Source: Streptococcus suis (lineage in GTDB: Bacteria; Bacillota; Bacilli; Lactobacillales; Streptococcaceae). Taken from it: DNA of 64,000 nucleotides. Below the pieces are notes generated by a model. The model had not been told where the DNA came from, searched no databases, and was given only the letters and a program-made list of their open reading frames with translations. Made by a program: the position numbers and the translations under genes. Position 1 is the first letter of the stretch; each line of letters begins with the position of its first letter. The DNA lies in contig CP025095.1 in NCBI GenBank assembly GCA_002831545.1, forward strand, positions 62,001 to 126,000, in the 5' to 3' direction. Positions 26,411 to 37,370 of the stretch are shown here, piece by piece.

Positions 26411-27034
26411 ATGGCAAACGTAACATTATTTGACCAAACTGGTAAACAAGCTGGTGAAGTAGTTCTTAACGATGCGATCTTTGGTATCGAGCCAAACCAA
26501 GCAGTTGTATTTGAAGTGATCATCAGCCAACGTGCTAGCCTTCGTCAAGGTACTCACGCAGTTAAAAACCGTTCAGCAGTCTCAGGTGGCGGACGCAAAC
26601 CATGGCGTCAAAAAGGAACTGGACGTGCTCGTCAAGGTTCTATCCGTTCACCACAATGGCGTGGCGGTGGCGTAGTCTTCGGACCAACTCCACGTTCATA
26701 CGCGTACAAACTTCCACAAAAAGTTCGTCGCTTGGCACTTAAATCTGTTTACTCAGAAAAAGTTGCTGAAAACAAATTTGTAGCTGTTAACTCACTTGAA
26801 TTCACAGCTCCAAAAACTGCTGAATTTGCAAAAGTACTTGCAGCATTGAGCATTGATTCTAAAGTCCTTGTTATTCTTGAAGAAGGCAACGAATTCGCAG
26901 CTCTTTCTGCTCGTAACATCCCAGGAGTTAAAGTTGCAACTGCAACAACTGCAAGCGTACTTGACATCGCAAATGCAGACAAACTTCTTGTAACTCAAGC
27001 AGCTATCTCTAAAATTGAGGAGGTTCTTGCATAA
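26411..27034 (+). CDS. rplD: ribosomal protein uL4
   Basis: 207 residues with the basic tunnel-wall loop ([18 protein letters not shown]) intact. Constricts the peptide exit tunnel together with uL22 and, in E. coli, represses the S10 operon; whether it does so here is unknown. The stop overlaps the rplW start (TAATG). Confidence 0.98.
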   Translation: MANVTLFDQTGKQAGEVVLNDAIFGIEPNQAVVFEVIISQRASLRQGTHAVKNRSAVSGGGRKPWRQKGTGRARQGSIRSPQWRGGGVVFGPTPRSYAYKLPQKVRRLALKSVYSEKVAENKFVAVNSLEFTAPKTAEFAKVLAALSIDSKVLVILEEGNEFAALSARNIPGVKVATATTASVLDIANADKLLVTQAAISKIEEVLA

Positions 27035-27333
27035 TGAATTTGTATGATGTTATCAAAAAACCTGTCATCACAGAAAGCTCAATGGGCCAACTCGAAGCAG
27101 GCAAGTATGTATTTGAAGTTGACACTCGTGCACATAAACTCTTGATCAAGCAAGCTGTTGAAGCTGCATTCGAGGGTGTTAAAGTTGCAAATGTTAACAC
27201 AATCAACGTGAAACCTAAAACAAAACGCGTAGGTCGTTATGTAGGTCGCACAAACAAAGTGAAAAAAGCAATCATCACATTGGCTGCTGATTCAAAAGCG
27301 ATCGAATTGTTCGCTACAGCTGACGCTGAATAA
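27034..27333 (+). CDS. rplW: ribosomal protein uL23
   Basis: 99 residues. [16 protein letters not shown] start and the [15 protein letters not shown] extension are standard. Located at the tunnel exit, docking site for trigger factor and SRP. Translationally coupled to rplD by a one-base overlap. Confidence 0.98.
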   Translation: MNLYDVIKKPVITESSMGQLEAGKYVFEVDTRAHKLLIKQAVEAAFEGVKVANVNTINVKPKTKRVGRYVGRTNKVKKAIITLAADSKAIELFATADAE

Positions 27334-27350
27334 TCAAAGGAGGAATTAAC

Positions 27351-28184
27351 GTGGGTATTAAAGTTTATAAACCAACGACAAATGGCCGTCGTAACATGAC
27401 TTCTTTGGACTTCGCTGAAATCACAACAAGCACTCCAGAAAAAAGCTTGCTTGTTGCTTTGAAGAGCAAAGCTGGTCGTAACAACAACGGTCGCATCACT
27501 GTTCGTCACCAAGGTGGCGGTCACAAACGTTTCTACCGTTTGGTAGACTTCAAACGTAACAAAGATGGCGTTGAAGCAATCGTTAAAACGATCGAGTATG
27601 ATCCAAACCGTTCAGCAAACATCGCTCTTGTACACTACACAGACGGTGTTAAAGCTTATATCATTGCTCCTAAAGGTCTTGAAGTTGGTCAACGCATCGT
27701 TTCAGGTCCAGAAGCAGATATCAAAGTTGGTAACGCACTTCCACTTGCAAACATCCCAGTCGGTACTGTTGTTCACAACATCGAGTTGAAACCAGGTCGT
27801 GGTGGTGAGTTGGTTCGTGCTGCTGGTGCATCTGCACAGGTTCTTGGTCAAGAAGGTAAATACGTTCTTGTTCGCCTTCAATCAGGTGAAGTTCGTATGA
27901 TCCTTGGTACTTGCCGTGCTACTGTTGGTACTGTAGGTAACGAACAACATGGCCTTGTTAACCTTGGTAAAGCAGGTCGTAGCCGTTGGAAAGGTATCCG
28001 TCCAACAGTTCGCGGTTCTGTAATGAACCCTAACGATCACCCACACGGTGGTGGTGAAGGTAAAGCACCAGTTGGTCGTAAAGCACCATCTACACCATGG
28101 GGTAAACCAGCTCTTGGTTTGAAAACTCGTAACAAGAAAGCTAAATCTGACAAACTTATCGTTCGTCGTCGCAACCAAAAATAA
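27351..28184 (+). CDS. rplB: ribosomal protein uL2
   Basis: 277 residues, initiated at GTG with AAAGGAGG upstream. Required for subunit association and peptidyl transfer. The conserved HPHGGGEG segment near the C-terminus, with its key histidine, is present. Confidence 0.98.
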   Translation: MGIKVYKPTTNGRRNMTSLDFAEITTSTPEKSLLVALKSKAGRNNNGRITVRHQGGGHKRFYRLVDFKRNKDGVEAIVKTIEYDPNRSANIALVHYTDGVKAYIIAPKGLEVGQRIVSGPEADIKVGNALPLANIPVGTVVHNIELKPGRGGELVRAAGASAQVLGQEGKYVLVRLQSGEVRMILGTCRATVGTVGNEQHGLVNLGKAGRSRWKGIRPTVRGSVMNPNDHPHGGGEGKAPVGRKAPSTPWGKPALGLKTRNKKAKSDKLIVRRRNQK

Positions 28185-28224
28185 TCTATTCTTAGTTGCT
28201 TAGCATTCTATATCATCCGCCAAC

Positions 28225-28256
28225 TCGGTAGCCCGCTATGCGGGCAAGCCGCTGTG
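28225..28256 (+). promoter_or_regulatory. hairpin in the rplB-rpsS gap
   Basis: GCCCGC, TAT, GCGGGC stem-loop inside a 101-bp gap. It lacks a T run, so is more likely an RNA processing or stability structure than a terminator. Confidence 0.4.
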
Positions 28257-28285
28257 GTACATATTTTAAAGGAGAAAACACTAAA

Positions 28286-28567
28286 ATGGGACGTAGTCTT
28301 AAAAAAGGACCTTTCGTCGATGAGCATTTGATGAAAAAAGTTGAAGCTCAAGCAAACGACGAAAAGAAAAAAGTAATTAAAACTTGGTCACGTCGTTCAA
28401 CGATCTTCCCAAGTTTCATCGGTTATACAATCGCAGTTTACGATGGACGTAAACACGTACCTGTATACATTCAAGAAGACATGGTAGGTCACAAACTTGG
28501 TGAATTTGCACCAACTCGTACTTACAAAGGTCATGCTGCTGACGACAAGAAAACTCGTCGTAAATAA
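28286..28567 (+). CDS. rpsS: ribosomal protein uS19
   Basis: 93 residues from ATG 28286 ([15 protein letters not shown]), the family start, with AAAGGAG upstream; the longer frame from 28238 runs through the intergenic hairpin and is not conserved. Head protein of the 30S subunit, forms a pair with uS13. Confidence 0.98.
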
Positions 28568-28584
28568 TTTAGGAGGAAAACACA

Positions 28585-28929
28585 ATGGCAGAAATTACTT
28601 CAGCTAAAGCAACTGCTCGCACAGTACGTGTTTCACCTCGTAAATCACGTCTTGTCTTGGATAACATCCGTGGCAAAAGCGTAGCAGACGCAATCGCAAT
28701 CTTGAAATTCACACCAAACAAAGCTGCAGGCATTATCGAGGGAGTTTTGAACTCAGCAATCGCTAACGCTGAAAACAACTTTGGTTTGGAAAAAGCTAAC
28801 TTGGTAGTCAGCGAAGCATTCGCAAACGAAGGACCAACATTGAAACGTTTCCGTCCACGTGCGAAAGGTTCTGCTTCACCAATCAACAAACGCACAGCTC
28901 ACATCACTGTAGTTGTGGCAGAGAAATAA
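28585..28929 (+). CDS. rplV: ribosomal protein uL22
   Basis: 114 residues. Tunnel beta-hairpin region ([18 protein letters not shown]) intact; mutations or insertions there are linked to macrolide resistance in streptococci, and none is apparent. TAGGAGGA site. Confidence 0.98.
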   Translation: MAEITSAKATARTVRVSPRKSRLVLDNIRGKSVADAIAILKFTPNKAAGIIEGVLNSAIANAENNFGLEKANLVVSEAFANEGPTLKRFRPRAKGSASPINKRTAHITVVVAEK

Positions 28930-28941
28930 GGAGGTAAAAAC

Positions 28942-29595
28942 GTGGGTCAAAAAGTACATCCAATTGGTATGCGTGTTGGCATCATCCGTGATTGGGATGC
29001 TAAATGGTATGCTGAAAAAGAATACGCGGATTACCTTCATGAAGATCTTGCAATCCGCAACTTTATCAAAAAAGAATTGGCTGATGCGTCAACATCAACA
29101 ATCGAAATCGAACGTGCTGTAAATAAAGTAATCGTTTCTATCCACACTGCTAAACCAGGTATGGTTATCGGTAAAGCTGGTAGCAACGTTGATGCACTTC
29201 GTGCTCAATTGAACAAATTGACTGGTAAGCAAGTACACATCAACATCATCGAAATCAAACAACCTGATTTGGATGCACACCTTGTTGGTGAGTCAATCGC
29301 TCGTCAATTGGAGCAACGTGTGGCATTCCGCCGTGCTCAAAAACAAGCTATCCAACGTGCAATGCGCGCTGGTGCAAAAGGTATCAAAACACAAGTTTCT
29401 GGTCGTTTGAACGGTGCTGATATTGCCCGTGCAGAAGGCTACTCAGAAGGAACTGTTCCTCTTCATACACTTCGTGCGGATATCGACTACGCTTGGGAAG
29501 AAGCTTTGACAACTTACGGTAAACTTGGTGTTAAAGTATGGATCTACCGTGGTGAAGTTCTTCCAGCTCGTAAAAACACTAAAGGAGGTAAATAA
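28942..29595 (+). CDS. rpsC: ribosomal protein uS3
   Basis: 217 residues, GTG start after AAGGAGG. KH domain with the [12 protein letters not shown] loop is present. Lines the mRNA entry channel. Stop is followed after three bases by rplP. Confidence 0.98.
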   Translation: MGQKVHPIGMRVGIIRDWDAKWYAEKEYADYLHEDLAIRNFIKKELADASTSTIEIERAVNKVIVSIHTAKPGMVIGKAGSNVDALRAQLNKLTGKQVHINIIEIKQPDLDAHLVGESIARQLEQRVAFRRAQKQAIQRAMRAGAKGIKTQVSGRLNGADIARAEGYSEGTVPLHTLRADIDYAWEEALTTYGKLGVKVWIYRGEVLPARKNTKGGK

Positions 29596-29598
29596 CAA

Positions 29599-30012
29599 AT
29601 GTTAGTACCTAAACGTGTAAAACACCGTCGTGAATTCCGTGGAAAAATGCGCGGTGAAGCTAAAGGTGGAAAACAAGTAGACTTTGGTCAATACGGTCTT
29701 CAAGCAACTACTAGCTCATGGATTACAAACCGCCAAATCGAAGCTGCCCGTATCGCTATGACGCGTTACATGAAACGTGGTGGTAAAGTTTGGATCAAGA
29801 TCTTCCCACACAAATCATACACTGCTAAAGCTATCGGTGTACGTATGGGTTCTGGTAAAGGTGCTCCTGAAGGTTGGGTAGCTCCAGTTAAACGCGGTAA
29901 GGTTATGTTTGAAGTAGCTGGCGTTTCTGAAGAAATCGCACGTGAAGCATTCCGCCTTGCTGGTCACAAATTGCCAGTTAAAGTAAAATTCGTAAAACGT
30001 GAAGCAGAATAA
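29599..30012 (+). CDS. rplP: ribosomal protein uL16
   Basis: 137 residues. [15 protein letters not shown] start and [15 protein letters not shown] segment near the A-site tRNA elbow are intact. The upstream Shine-Dalgarno (AAAGGAGG) lies within the last codons of rpsC. Confidence 0.98.
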
Positions 30013-30021
30013 GGAGAAGAC

Positions 30022-30228
30022 ATGAAACTTCAAGAAATTAAAGATTTTGTAAAAGAACTTCGTGGCCTTTCTCAAGAAGAACTTGCTAAGAAAGAAAACG
30101 AATTGAAGAAAGAACTCTTCGAACTTCGTTTCCAAGCTGCTGCTGGTCAACTTGAGCAAACTGCTCGTTTGAACGAAGTGAAGAAACAAATTGCACGTAT
30201 CAAAACTGTGCAATCAGAAACCAAATAA
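30022..30228 (+). CDS. rpmC: ribosomal protein uL29
   Basis: 68 residues, two-helix protein near the tunnel exit next to uL23. Lysine/glutamate-rich; the family signature LxxLRxxxAxGQLxxxxxxxxVKKxIAR is matched ([17 protein letters not shown]). Confidence 0.97.
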
Positions 30229-30251
30229 TAGATTGGGAAAGGAGAATTTCA

Positions 30252-30512
30252 ATGGAACGCAATAATCGTAAAGTTCTTGTTGGACGCGTAGTATCTGACA
30301 AAATGGACAAAACAATCACAGTTGTAGTTGAAACTAAACGTAACCACCCAGTCTATGGTAAACGTATTAACTACTCTAAAAAGTACAAAGCTCATGATGA
30401 AAACAATGTTGCTAAAGAAGGCGATATCGTTCGTATCATGGAAACTCGCCCACTTTCAGCTACAAAACGTTTCCGCCTTGTAGAAGTTGTGGAAGAGGCA
30501 GTTATCATTTAA
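30252..30512 (+). CDS. rpsQ: ribosomal protein uS17
   Basis: 86 residues, OB-fold protein of the 30S body. [15 protein letters not shown] start and the [16 protein letters not shown] segment are standard. Confidence 0.98.
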
Positions 30513-30536
30513 TCAACCTGAAAGGAGAAAATTGAC

Positions 30537-30905
30537 ATGATTCAAACAGAAACTCGTTTGAAAGTTGCTGACAACAGTGGCGCACGCGAAATCTTGACAA
30601 TCAAAGTTCTTGGTGGTTCAGGACGCAAATTCGCGAACATCGGCGACATCATCGTTGCTTCAGTAAAACAAGCTACTCCTGGTGGTGCGGTTAAAAAAGG
30701 TGACGTTGTAAAAGCCGTTATCGTTCGTACTAAGACAGGTGCTCGTCGTGCTGATGGTTCTTACATCAAATTCGATGAGAATGCTGCAGTTATCATCCGT
30801 GAAGACAAAACTCCTCGCGGAACTCGTATCTTCGGCCCAGTGGCACGCGAATTGCGTGACGGCGGTTTTATGAAAATCGTTTCATTGGCACCAGAAGTAC
30901 TTTAA
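30537..30905 (+). CDS. rplN: ribosomal protein uL14
   Basis: 122 residues, complete ([16 protein letters not shown] to LAPEVL). Sits at the subunit interface and binds the silencing factor RsfS. An 80-bp gap with two hairpins follows. Confidence 0.98.
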   Translation: MIQTETRLKVADNSGAREILTIKVLGGSGRKFANIGDIIVASVKQATPGGAVKKGDVVKAVIVRTKTGARRADGSYIKFDENAAVIIREDKTPRGTRIFGPVARELRDGGFMKIVSLAPEVL

Positions 30906-30918
30906 TCTAACAAACTAA

Positions 30919-30965
30919 GTCCCCTGTTATCTCGCCAGAGTAACAGGGTGCCCATTAGGGCGTAA
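30919..30965 (+). promoter_or_regulatory. double hairpin in the rplN-rplX gap
   Basis: CCCCTGTTA / TAACAGGG followed by GCCCATTAGGGC. No T run. It could be an attenuator-like or feedback structure at the start of the spc part of the cluster; no direct evidence. Confidence 0.45.
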
Positions 30966-30985
30966 GAAATCATAGGAGAAATCAA

Positions 30986-31291
30986 ATGTTTGTAAAAAAA
31001 GGCGATAAAGTTCGCGTAATCGCTGGTAAAGACAAAGGCGTTGAAGCTCTTGTTGTAACAGCACTTCCAAAAGTAAACAAAGTTATTGTTGAAGGTGTTA
31101 ACATCGTTAAGAAACACCAAAAACCAAATAGCGAAAACCCTCAAGGTGCTATCGTTGAAAAAGAAGCTCCAATCCATGTGTCAAACGTTCAAGTTCTTGA
31201 CAAAAATGGTGTTGCAGGACGCGTTGGTTACAAGTTTGTAGATGGCAAAAAAGTTCGCTACAACAAAAAATCAGGCGAAGTGCTTGATTAA
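30986..31291 (+). CDS. rplX: ribosomal protein uL24
   Basis: 101 residues. KOW motif [13 protein letters not shown] at the N-terminus. One of the proteins that start 50S assembly. ATAGGAGA site. Confidence 0.98.
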   Translation: MFVKKGDKVRVIAGKDKGVEALVVTALPKVNKVIVEGVNIVKKHQKPNSENPQGAIVEKEAPIHVSNVQVLDKNGVAGRVGYKFVDGKKVRYNKKSGEVLD

Positions 31292-31314
31292 TCACGAAGG
31301 AAAGGAGAAGTATA

Positions 31315-31857
31315 ATGGCAAATCGTTTAAAAGAAAAATATCTTAATGAAGTAGTTCCTGCTTTGACTGAACAATTTAACTATTCTTCAGTGATGGCTGT
31401 GCCAAAAGTTGATAAGATCGTTTTGAACATGGGTGTTGGTGACGCTGTTTCTAACGCTAAAAACCTTGAGAAAGCTGCTCAAGAATTGGCTTTGATCTCA
31501 GGTCAAAAACCACTTATCACTAAAGCTAAGAAATCAATCGCCGGCTTCCGTCTTCGTGAGGGTGTTGCAATCGGTGCGAAAGTAACTCTTCGTGGCGAAC
31601 GTATGTATGAGTTCTTGGACAAATTGGTTACAGTTTCACTTCCACGTGTACGTGACTTCCACGGTGTACCAACTAAGTCATTTGACGGACGTGGTAACTA
31701 CACACTTGGTGTGAAAGAGCAATTGATCTTCCCAGAAATCAACTTCGACGATGTTGATAAAACTCGCGGTATGGATATCGTTATCGTTACAACTGCTAAC
31801 ACTGACGAAGAATCACGTGCATTGCTTACTGGCCTTGGTATGCCGTTTGCAAAATAA
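31315..31857 (+). CDS. rplE: ribosomal protein uL5
   Basis: 180 residues, full length. Binds 5S rRNA and contacts P-site tRNA. The loop [16 protein letters not shown] and the C-terminal [10 protein letters not shown] are standard. Confidence 0.98.
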   Translation: MANRLKEKYLNEVVPALTEQFNYSSVMAVPKVDKIVLNMGVGDAVSNAKNLEKAAQELALISGQKPLITKAKKSIAGFRLREGVAIGAKVTLRGERMYEFLDKLVTVSLPRVRDFHGVPTKSFDGRGNYTLGVKEQLIFPEINFDDVDKTRGMDIVIVTTANTDEESRALLTGLGMPFAK

Positions 31858-31871
31858 GAGGGAGAGAATAA

Positions 31872-32057
31872 ATGGCTAAAAAATCAATGATCGCTAAGAA
31901 CAAACGCCCAGCTAAGTTCTCTACACAAGCTTACACACGCTGTGAAAAATGTGGACGTCCACACTCAGTTTACCGCAAATTCAAATTGTGCCGTGTATGC
32001 TTCCGCGACTTGGCTTACCTTGGACAAATACCAGGCGTAACAAAAGCTTCTTGGTAA
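31872..32057 (+). CDS. rpsN: ribosomal protein uS14, zinc-binding short form
   Basis: 61 residues, type Z. Two CxxC pairs (CEKCGRPH and CRVC) bind zinc, which marks the C+ form; many Firmicutes have a second zinc-free paralog elsewhere. Followed by an unusual 306-bp gap with repeat copies B and C. Confidence 0.98.
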   Translation: MAKKSMIAKNKRPAKFSTQAYTRCEKCGRPHSVYRKFKLCRVCFRDLAYLGQIPGVTKASW

Positions 32058-32087
32058 GATAAGATGTGAGAGCGTTTAGCTGCCAAC

Positions 32088-32144
32088 GCAAAGATAGGAG
32101 ATTTTACGACGAAGTTTACTTCTAGGAAAATCTCTCTTCTTTGC
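32088..32144 (-). repeat. palindromic repeat copy B in the rpsN-rpsH gap
   Basis: Read on the minus strand it begins GCAAAGAAGAGAGATTTTCC and continues TAGAAGTAAACTTCGTC, matching copy A (25607-25665) in core TAGAAA/CTTCGTC layout and in the outer GCAAA arms. Confidence 0.65.
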
Positions 32145-32223
32145 TAAGCTTGTAGCTCGAACTCAATTAAAACAACCCCGCTACAAAGTTTGCTTGCCGA
32201 TTTGAACACGGGCGAAAGCCTGT

Positions 32224-32282
32224 GTGAAAAAGACAAACTTTCCTAGAAACCAAAGTTTCTACGTCAAGTTTTCTATTTTCAC
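32224..32282 (+). repeat. palindromic repeat copy C in the rpsN-rpsH gap
   Basis: GTGAAAAAGACAAACTTTCC, TAGAAACC, GTTTCTACGTCAAGTTTTC, TATTTTCAC: same plan as copy A with changed outer arms that still pair. The remaining bases of the 306-bp gap carry no gene I can support. Confidence 0.7.
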
Positions 32283-32363
32283 TTTGGCTTTTTTGCACCC
32301 TTTGTATCATGAATTAACTAGCAAGTGATCCAATCAAACTGCTAGTAAGAGGAGAAACAACAA

Positions 32364-32762
32364 ATGGTTATGACTGACCCAATTGCAGATTTTTTGACAC
32401 GTATTCGTAACGCTAACCAAGCAAAACACGAAGTGCTTGAAGTACCTGCATCAAACATCAAAAAAGGTATTGCTACAATCCTTAAAAACGAAGGTTTTGT
32501 AAAAAACGTTGAATTCATCGAAGATGACAAACAAGGCATCATCCGCGTATTCTTGAAATATGGACCAAACGGTGAAAAAGTTATCACTAACTTGAAACGC
32601 GTTTCAAAACCAGGTCTTCGTGTTTACTCAAAACGTGAAGATATTCCAAAAGTTCTTAACGGACTTGGTATCGCAATCATCTCAACATCAGAAGGTCTTT
32701 TGACTGACAAACAAGCTCGTCAAAAGAACGTTGGTGGTGAGGTTATCGCATACGTTTGGTAA
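32364..32762 (+). CDS. rpsH: ribosomal protein uS8
   Basis: 132 residues ([18 protein letters not shown] start). Key 16S central-domain binder; in E. coli it also represses the spc operon. The C-terminal [27 protein letters not shown] is standard (given in part). Confidence 0.98.
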   Translation: MVMTDPIADFLTRIRNANQAKHEVLEVPASNIKKGIATILKNEGFVKNVEFIEDDKQGIIRVFLKYGPNGEKVITNLKRVSKPGLRVYSKREDIPKVLNGLGIAIISTSEGLLTDKQARQKNVGGEVIAYVW

Positions 32763-33043
32763 TCTTTTAGCTTCCAATTTCGTCATGTGCCTGTGTTAGA
32801 GCGTCTTGACATACTCAAGTATGGTCTGCGTCGCTCTGCCTTGCCACATTTAGAAATTGAAACCTAAAAGCATGATACAAATGCGAGAGGACTGGTTCTT
32901 CGTGCGTATTCAAATCAGACTTGCTGATAATTTAGTATCATGTAACCTGCTCAATCGAACACGGGCTATTGTCCATGTTTAAATGAGCCCCCGTGAAAAC
33001 TAGTCGCTTGATGGCTTGATAATTTAACAGGAGAATTAAAAAT
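32763..33043. other. 281-bp gap between rpsH and rplF
   Basis: No gene seen. It contains GCATGATACAAA and TTAGTATCATGTA about 70 bp apart as an inverted repeat (32870-32945), and a GAACACGGGC motif that also occurs at 32204 in the previous gap, so it is probably another diverged repeat insertion. Confidence 0.5.
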
Positions 33044-33580
33044 ATGTCACGTATTGGTAATAAAGTAATTACATTGCCTGCTGGCGTTGAGCTTGCTCAA
33101 AACAACGGCGTGGTAACTGTAAAAGGACCTAAAGGGGAATTGACTCGTGAATTCCCAACTGCTATTGAAATCCGTGTGGAAGGTACAGAAGTTACACTTC
33201 ACCGTCCAAACGATTCAAAAGAAATGAAGACTATTCACGGTACTAGCCGTGCTAACCTCAACAACATGGTTGTTGGTGTTTCTGAAGGCTTCAAAAAAGA
33301 ACTTGAAATGCGTGGTGTCGGTTACCGTGCTCAATTGGCTGGTAACAAATTGACACTTGCTGTTGGTAAATCACATCCAGATGAAGTGGTTGCACCAGAA
33401 GGTATTACATTTGAAGTTCCAACACCAACACAAATTGTCGTGTCTGGTATCAACAAAGAAGTTGTTGGTCAAACAGCAGCTTACATCCGTAGCCTTCGCG
33501 CTCCTGAGCCATACAAAGGTAAAGGTATCCGCTACGTTGGTGAATTCGTTCGCCGTAAAGAAGGTAAAACAGGTAAATAA
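33044..33580 (+). CDS. rplF: ribosomal protein uL6
   Basis: 178 residues, two-domain protein near the factor-binding site. [15 protein letters not shown] start, [10 protein letters not shown] near the C-terminus. A stem AGGTGGCTTAGCCACCT lies just after the stop. Confidence 0.98.
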   Translation: MSRIGNKVITLPAGVELAQNNGVVTVKGPKGELTREFPTAIEIRVEGTEVTLHRPNDSKEMKTIHGTSRANLNNMVVGVSEGFKKELEMRGVGYRAQLAGNKLTLAVGKSHPDEVVAPEGITFEVPTPTQIVVSGINKEVVGQTAAYIRSLRAPEPYKGKGIRYVGEFVRRKEGKTGK

Positions 33581-33668
33581 TAGCTTGCTGAGGTGGCTTA
33601 GCCACCTGGCTGACTATTTCTCAAATTGTTTCGTAAGAAACAGAATCATACATTAAGAGGTGAATATT

Positions 33669-34025
33669 GTGATTTCAAAACCAGATAAAAACAAAATCCG
33701 CCAAAAACGCCACCGTCGCGTTCGCGGTAAAATCTCTGGAACTGCTGCTCGCCCACGTTTGAACATTTTCCGTTCTAATACAGGCATCTACGCTCAAGTG
33801 ATTGATGACGTAGCGGGTGTAACGCTCGCAAGCGCTTCTACTCTTGATAAAGAAGTTTCAAAAGGTACTAAGACAGAACAAGCTGTTGTTGTAGGTAAAC
33901 TCGTTGCTGAACGCGCGGTAGCTAAAGGTATTTCTGAAGTGGTCTTTGACCGCGGTGGATATCTCTATCACGGACGTGTGAAAGCTTTGGCTGAATCAGC
34001 TCGTGAAAACGGATTGAAATTCTAA
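33669..34025 (+). CDS. rplR: ribosomal protein uL18
   Basis: 118 residues from GTG 33669 (read [15 protein letters not shown]), the normal family start, with GAGGTGA six bases upstream; a GTG at 33660 is less likely because it lies inside that site. Binds 5S rRNA together with uL5. Confidence 0.97.
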   Translation: MISKPDKNKIRQKRHRRVRGKISGTAARPRLNIFRSNTGIYAQVIDDVAGVTLASASTLDKEVSKGTKTEQAVVVGKLVAERAVAKGISEVVFDRGGYLYHGRVKALAESARENGLKF

Positions 34026-34043
34026 TAGGGAGGACACTAAGAA

Positions 34044-34538
34044 ATGGCATTCAAAGATAACGCAGTTGAAATTGAAGAACGCGTAGTAGCCATCAACCGT
34101 GTTACAAAAGTTGTTAAAGGTGGACGTCGTCTTCGTTTTGCAGCTCTTGTGGTTGTTGGTGACCGTAACGGTCGCGTAGGTTTCGGTACTGGTAAAGCTC
34201 AAGAAGTACCAGAAGCTATCCGTAAAGCAGTTGAATCTGCTAAGAAAAACATGATTGAAGTACCAATGGTTGGTACAACAATCCCTCACGAAGTTCGCTC
34301 AGAATTTGGCGGCGCTCGTGTATTGTTGAAACCTGCTTCAGAAGGTTCTGGGGTTGCTGCCGGTGGTGCAACTCGTGCTGTAATCGAATTGGCAGGTATC
34401 GCAGATGTGACTTCTAAGTCACTTGGTTCAAACACACCAATCAACATCGTTCGCGCAACAGTTGAAGGTTTGAAACAATTGAAACGTGCTGAAGAAGTGG
34501 CTGCACTTCGTGGCATCTCAGTTTCTGATTTAGCATAA
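34044..34538 (+). CDS. rpsE: ribosomal protein uS5
   Basis: 164 residues. dsRNA-binding N-terminal domain ([23 protein letters not shown], given in part) where spectinomycin-resistance changes map; the sequence there looks wild type. AGGGAGGA site. Confidence 0.98.
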   Translation: MAFKDNAVEIEERVVAINRVTKVVKGGRRLRFAALVVVGDRNGRVGFGTGKAQEVPEAIRKAVESAKKNMIEVPMVGTTIPHEVRSEFGGARVLLKPASEGSGVAAGGATRAVIELAGIADVTSKSLGSNTPINIVRATVEGLKQLKRAEEVAALRGISVSDLA

Positions 34539-34552
34539 GAAAGGAGATACTC

Positions 34553-34735
34553 ATGGCTCAAATTAAAATCACTTTGACTAAGTCTCCAATCGGTCGCAAA
34601 CCAGAACAACGTAAAACAGTTGTTGCACTTGGACTTGGCAAATTGAACTCTTCAGTTGTTAAAGAAGATAACCCAGCTATTCTTGGAATGGTTAACGCTA
34701 TCTCTCACTTGGTAACTGTAGAAGAAGTTAAATAA
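34553..34735 (+). CDS. rpmD: ribosomal protein uL30
   Basis: 60 residues, complete ([19 protein letters not shown]). Gap of 135 bp follows, with a GTCGCA/TGCGAC stem-loop at about 34752-34779. Confidence 0.97.
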   Translation: MAQIKITLTKSPIGRKPEQRKTVVALGLGKLNSSVVKEDNPAILGMVNAISHLVTVEEVK

Positions 34736-34870
34736 TCTAACAAATAGACTAAGTCGCATTGAGAAATCTTTGCGACTTCTAGTCCATTTTACATATTTAC
34801 ATACAGCGAGTTTGTGGAGGAAGACTCTTGTACTTCACAGGCGCTAGCATATATAAGAGGAGAAATAATA

Positions 34871-35311
34871 ATGAAACTTCATGAATTACAACCTGCTACA
34901 GGTTCTCGTAAAGTCCGCAACCGTGTAGGTCGTGGTACATCATCAGGTAACGGTAAAACATCTGGCCGTGGTCAAAAAGGTCAAAAAGCTCGTAGCGGTG
35001 GCGGTGTTCGCCCAGGTTTTGAAGGTGGACAAACTCCATTGTTCCGTCGTCTTCCAAAACGTGGATTTACAAATATCAACGCTAAAGAGTACGCAATCGT
35101 TAACCTTGATCAATTGAACGCTTTTGAAGATGGTGCAGAAGTAACACCAGTTGTGCTTATTGAAGCTGGAATCGTTAAAGCTGAAAAATCAGGAATCAAA
35201 ATTCTTGGTAACGGCGAATTAACTAAAAAATTGACAGTGAAAGCTGCGAAATTCTCTAAATCAGCTGAGGAAGCAATCACTTCTAAAGGTGGCTCAGTAG
35301 AAGTCATCTAA
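34871..35311 (+). CDS. rplO: ribosomal protein uL15
   Basis: 146 residues from ATG 34871 ([21 protein letters not shown], given in part), preceded by AGAGGAG. The frame is open 57 bp further upstream but that part is intergenic-like. Glycine/arginine-rich N-terminal extension enters the 50S core. Confidence 0.98.
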   Translation: MKLHELQPATGSRKVRNRVGRGTSSGNGKTSGRGQKGQKARSGGGVRPGFEGGQTPLFRRLPKRGFTNINAKEYAIVNLDQLNAFEDGAEVTPVVLIEAGIVKAEKSGIKILGNGELTKKLTVKAAKFSKSAEEAITSKGGSVEVI

Positions 35312-35324
35312 GAGGTGACAGCCT

Positions 35325-36635
35325 ATGTTTTTTAAACTTTTAAAAGATGCCTTAAAGGTAAAATTGGTACGTAGTAAAATTCTATTTACTATCTTTATCC
35401 TTTTTGTCTTCCGCGTAGGAACCCACATTACAGTACCAGGAGTAAACGCAAAGAGTCTTGAAGCCTTGTCAAACGTTCCATTTTTGAACATGTTGAGTTT
35501 GGTTTCGGGAAATGCTATGCGTAATTTCTCAGTTTTCGCACTAGGTGTTAGTCCTTATATTACAGCTTCCATCATTGTTCAACTTTTGCAAATGGATATT
35601 TTACCTAAATTTGTTGAATGGGGTAAGCAAGGTGAAGTTGGTCGTCGTAAACTGAATCAGGCAACACGCTACATTTCTTTGGTACTGGCATTTGTTCAAT
35701 CTATTGGTATTACAGCAGGCTTTAATGCCTTGTCTGGTGCAAAATTGACCAATATGCCATTAAATTGGCAAACATATTTGTTGATTGGATCAATCTTGAC
35801 AACAGGTTCGATTATTGTAACCTGGTTGGGGGAACAGATTTCTGAAAAGGGCTATGGTAATGGTACATCAATGATCATCTTCGCGGGTATCATTTCATCA
35901 CTACCAGGAACTTTTCACGAGATTTACATTGATCGCTTTGTTAATATTGAATCAAGTCGTTTGGGGGAATCAGCAATCTTTGTTGCTGCACTCGTCGTAT
36001 TAATATTCTTTGTTGTGTATTTTACAACTTTTGTACAACAAGCAGAATATAAATTACCAATTCAATATACAAAACGTGCACAAGGAGCACCTTCTAGCTC
36101 ATATTTACCGCTGAAATTGAATCCATCAGGAGTCATTCCCGTAATCTTTGCAGGCTCAATCACTGCAGTTCCAACTTCTTTGATTCAATATTTCGCAAGT
36201 CAAAATAAGAGTGCCGGGTGGTTATTGACGGTTCAGGAATACTTTGATTATTCAACTGCTAAAGGTATGATTGTATATGCTGGTTTAATTATTGCCTTTA
36301 CATTCTTCTATACCTTTGTTCAAGTAAATCCTGAGAAGACTGCAGAAAGCCTTCAGAAAAGTGCAGCCTATATCCATGGAGTTCGTCCTGGTAATGGCAC
36401 TGAACAGTTTTTGTCAAAATTATTGACAAGATTGGCAGTAATCGGCGCGCTCTTCTTGAGTTTTGTAGCTTTGTTGCCTATCCTTGCGCAAAATCTCTTT
36501 GGGCTTTCTTCAAGCATTGCGTTCCTTGGTACAAGTTTGATTATCGTAATCTCTACAAGTATCGAAGGCATCAAGCAATTAGAAGGCTACCTTCTTAAGA
36601 GAAAATATGTAGGTTTCTTAGAAATTACAGAATAG
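35325..36635 (+). CDS. secY: preprotein translocase subunit SecY
   Basis: 436 residues, ten membrane helices forming the protein-conducting channel with SecE and SecG. Conserved GVSPYITASII and the cytoplasmic loop arginine in KSAAYIHGVRPG, which contacts SecA and the ribosome, are present. Starts 13 bp after rplO and ends at a perfect-palindrome terminator. Confidence 0.98.
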   Translation: MFFKLLKDALKVKLVRSKILFTIFILFVFRVGTHITVPGVNAKSLEALSNVPFLNMLSLVSGNAMRNFSVFALGVSPYITASIIVQLLQMDILPKFVEWGKQGEVGRRKLNQATRYISLVLAFVQSIGITAGFNALSGAKLTNMPLNWQTYLLIGSILTTGSIIVTWLGEQISEKGYGNGTSMIIFAGIISSLPGTFHEIYIDRFVNIESSRLGESAIFVAALVVLIFFVVYFTTFVQQAEYKLPIQYTKRAQGAPSSSYLPLKLNPSGVIPVIFAGSITAVPTSLIQYFASQNKSAGWLLTVQEYFDYSTAKGMIVYAGLIIAFTFFYTFVQVNPEKTAESLQKSAAYIHGVRPGNGTEQFLSKLLTRLAVIGALFLSFVALLPILAQNLFGLSSSIAFLGTSLIIVISTSIEGIKQLEGYLLKRKYVGFLEITE

Positions 36636-36639
36636 AATA

Positions 36640-36676
36640 TAGGTTGACCTAGTCAACCTTCTATTTTGTTTTTAGA
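36640..36676 (+). terminator. hairpin/terminator between secY and adk
   Basis: AGGTTGACCTAGTCAACCT palindrome followed by TCTATTTTGTTTTTAG. Probably partial, since adk and the alpha genes downstream usually need read-through or their own promoter. Confidence 0.7.
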
Positions 36677-36728
36677 TAAGTTTGTCAATAATGGCAAATT
36701 TATGTGAAAACAAAATAAGGAGTTTGTC

Positions 36729-37370
36729 ATGAATCTTTTAATTATGGGTTTACCAGGTGCTGGTAAAGGGACACAAGCGGCCAAGATTGTTGAGAAATTC
36801 AATGTTGCTCATATCTCAACAGGAGATATGTTCCGTGCAGCAATGGCCAATCAGACTGAAATGGGTATTCTTGCCAAGTCGTACATTGATAAGGGTGACC
36901 TCGTTCCTGATGAAGTTACTAATGGCATTGTCAAAGAACGTTTGGTTCAGGATGACATCAAGGAAAAAGGCTTTTTACTAGATGGCTATCCTCGTACGAT
37001 TGAACAAGCCCATGCCTTGGATGAAAATTTGGCTGACTTAGGAATTGAGTTGCAAGGTGTTATCAATATTGAGATTGATCCTTCAAAATTGGTAGAGCGT
37101 CTCAGCGGTCGCATTATTCATAAAGAAACCGGAGAGACTTTCCACAAAGTATTCAATCCACCTGTTGGAGACTACAAAGAGGAAGACTTCTATCAACGTG
37201 AAGATGACAAGCCAGAATCTGTCAAACGTCGTTTAGAGGTCAATATCGCACAAGGACAGCCAATCATTGATCATTATCGTGCAAAAGGGCTGGTCCATGA
37301 TATTGAAGGTGATCAAGACATTGACCTTGTTTTCCAAGCAATTGATACAGTACTATCAAAATTGCAATAA
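36729..37370 (+). CDS. adk: adenylate kinase
   Basis: 213 residues. Converts AMP + ATP to 2 ADP. P-loop [11 protein letters not shown] (residues 7-17), AMP-binding STGDMFRA and DGYPRT, and LID arginines. The LID lacks the four zinc cysteines ([19 protein letters not shown]), as in streptococcal enzymes. Conserved position after secY. Confidence 0.98.
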   Translation: MNLLIMGLPGAGKGTQAAKIVEKFNVAHISTGDMFRAAMANQTEMGILAKSYIDKGDLVPDEVTNGIVKERLVQDDIKEKGFLLDGYPRTIEQAHALDENLADLGIELQGVINIEIDPSKLVERLSGRIIHKETGETFHKVFNPPVGDYKEEDFYQREDDKPESVKRRLEVNIAQGQPIIDHYRAKGLVHDIEGDQDIDLVFQAIDTVLSKLQ

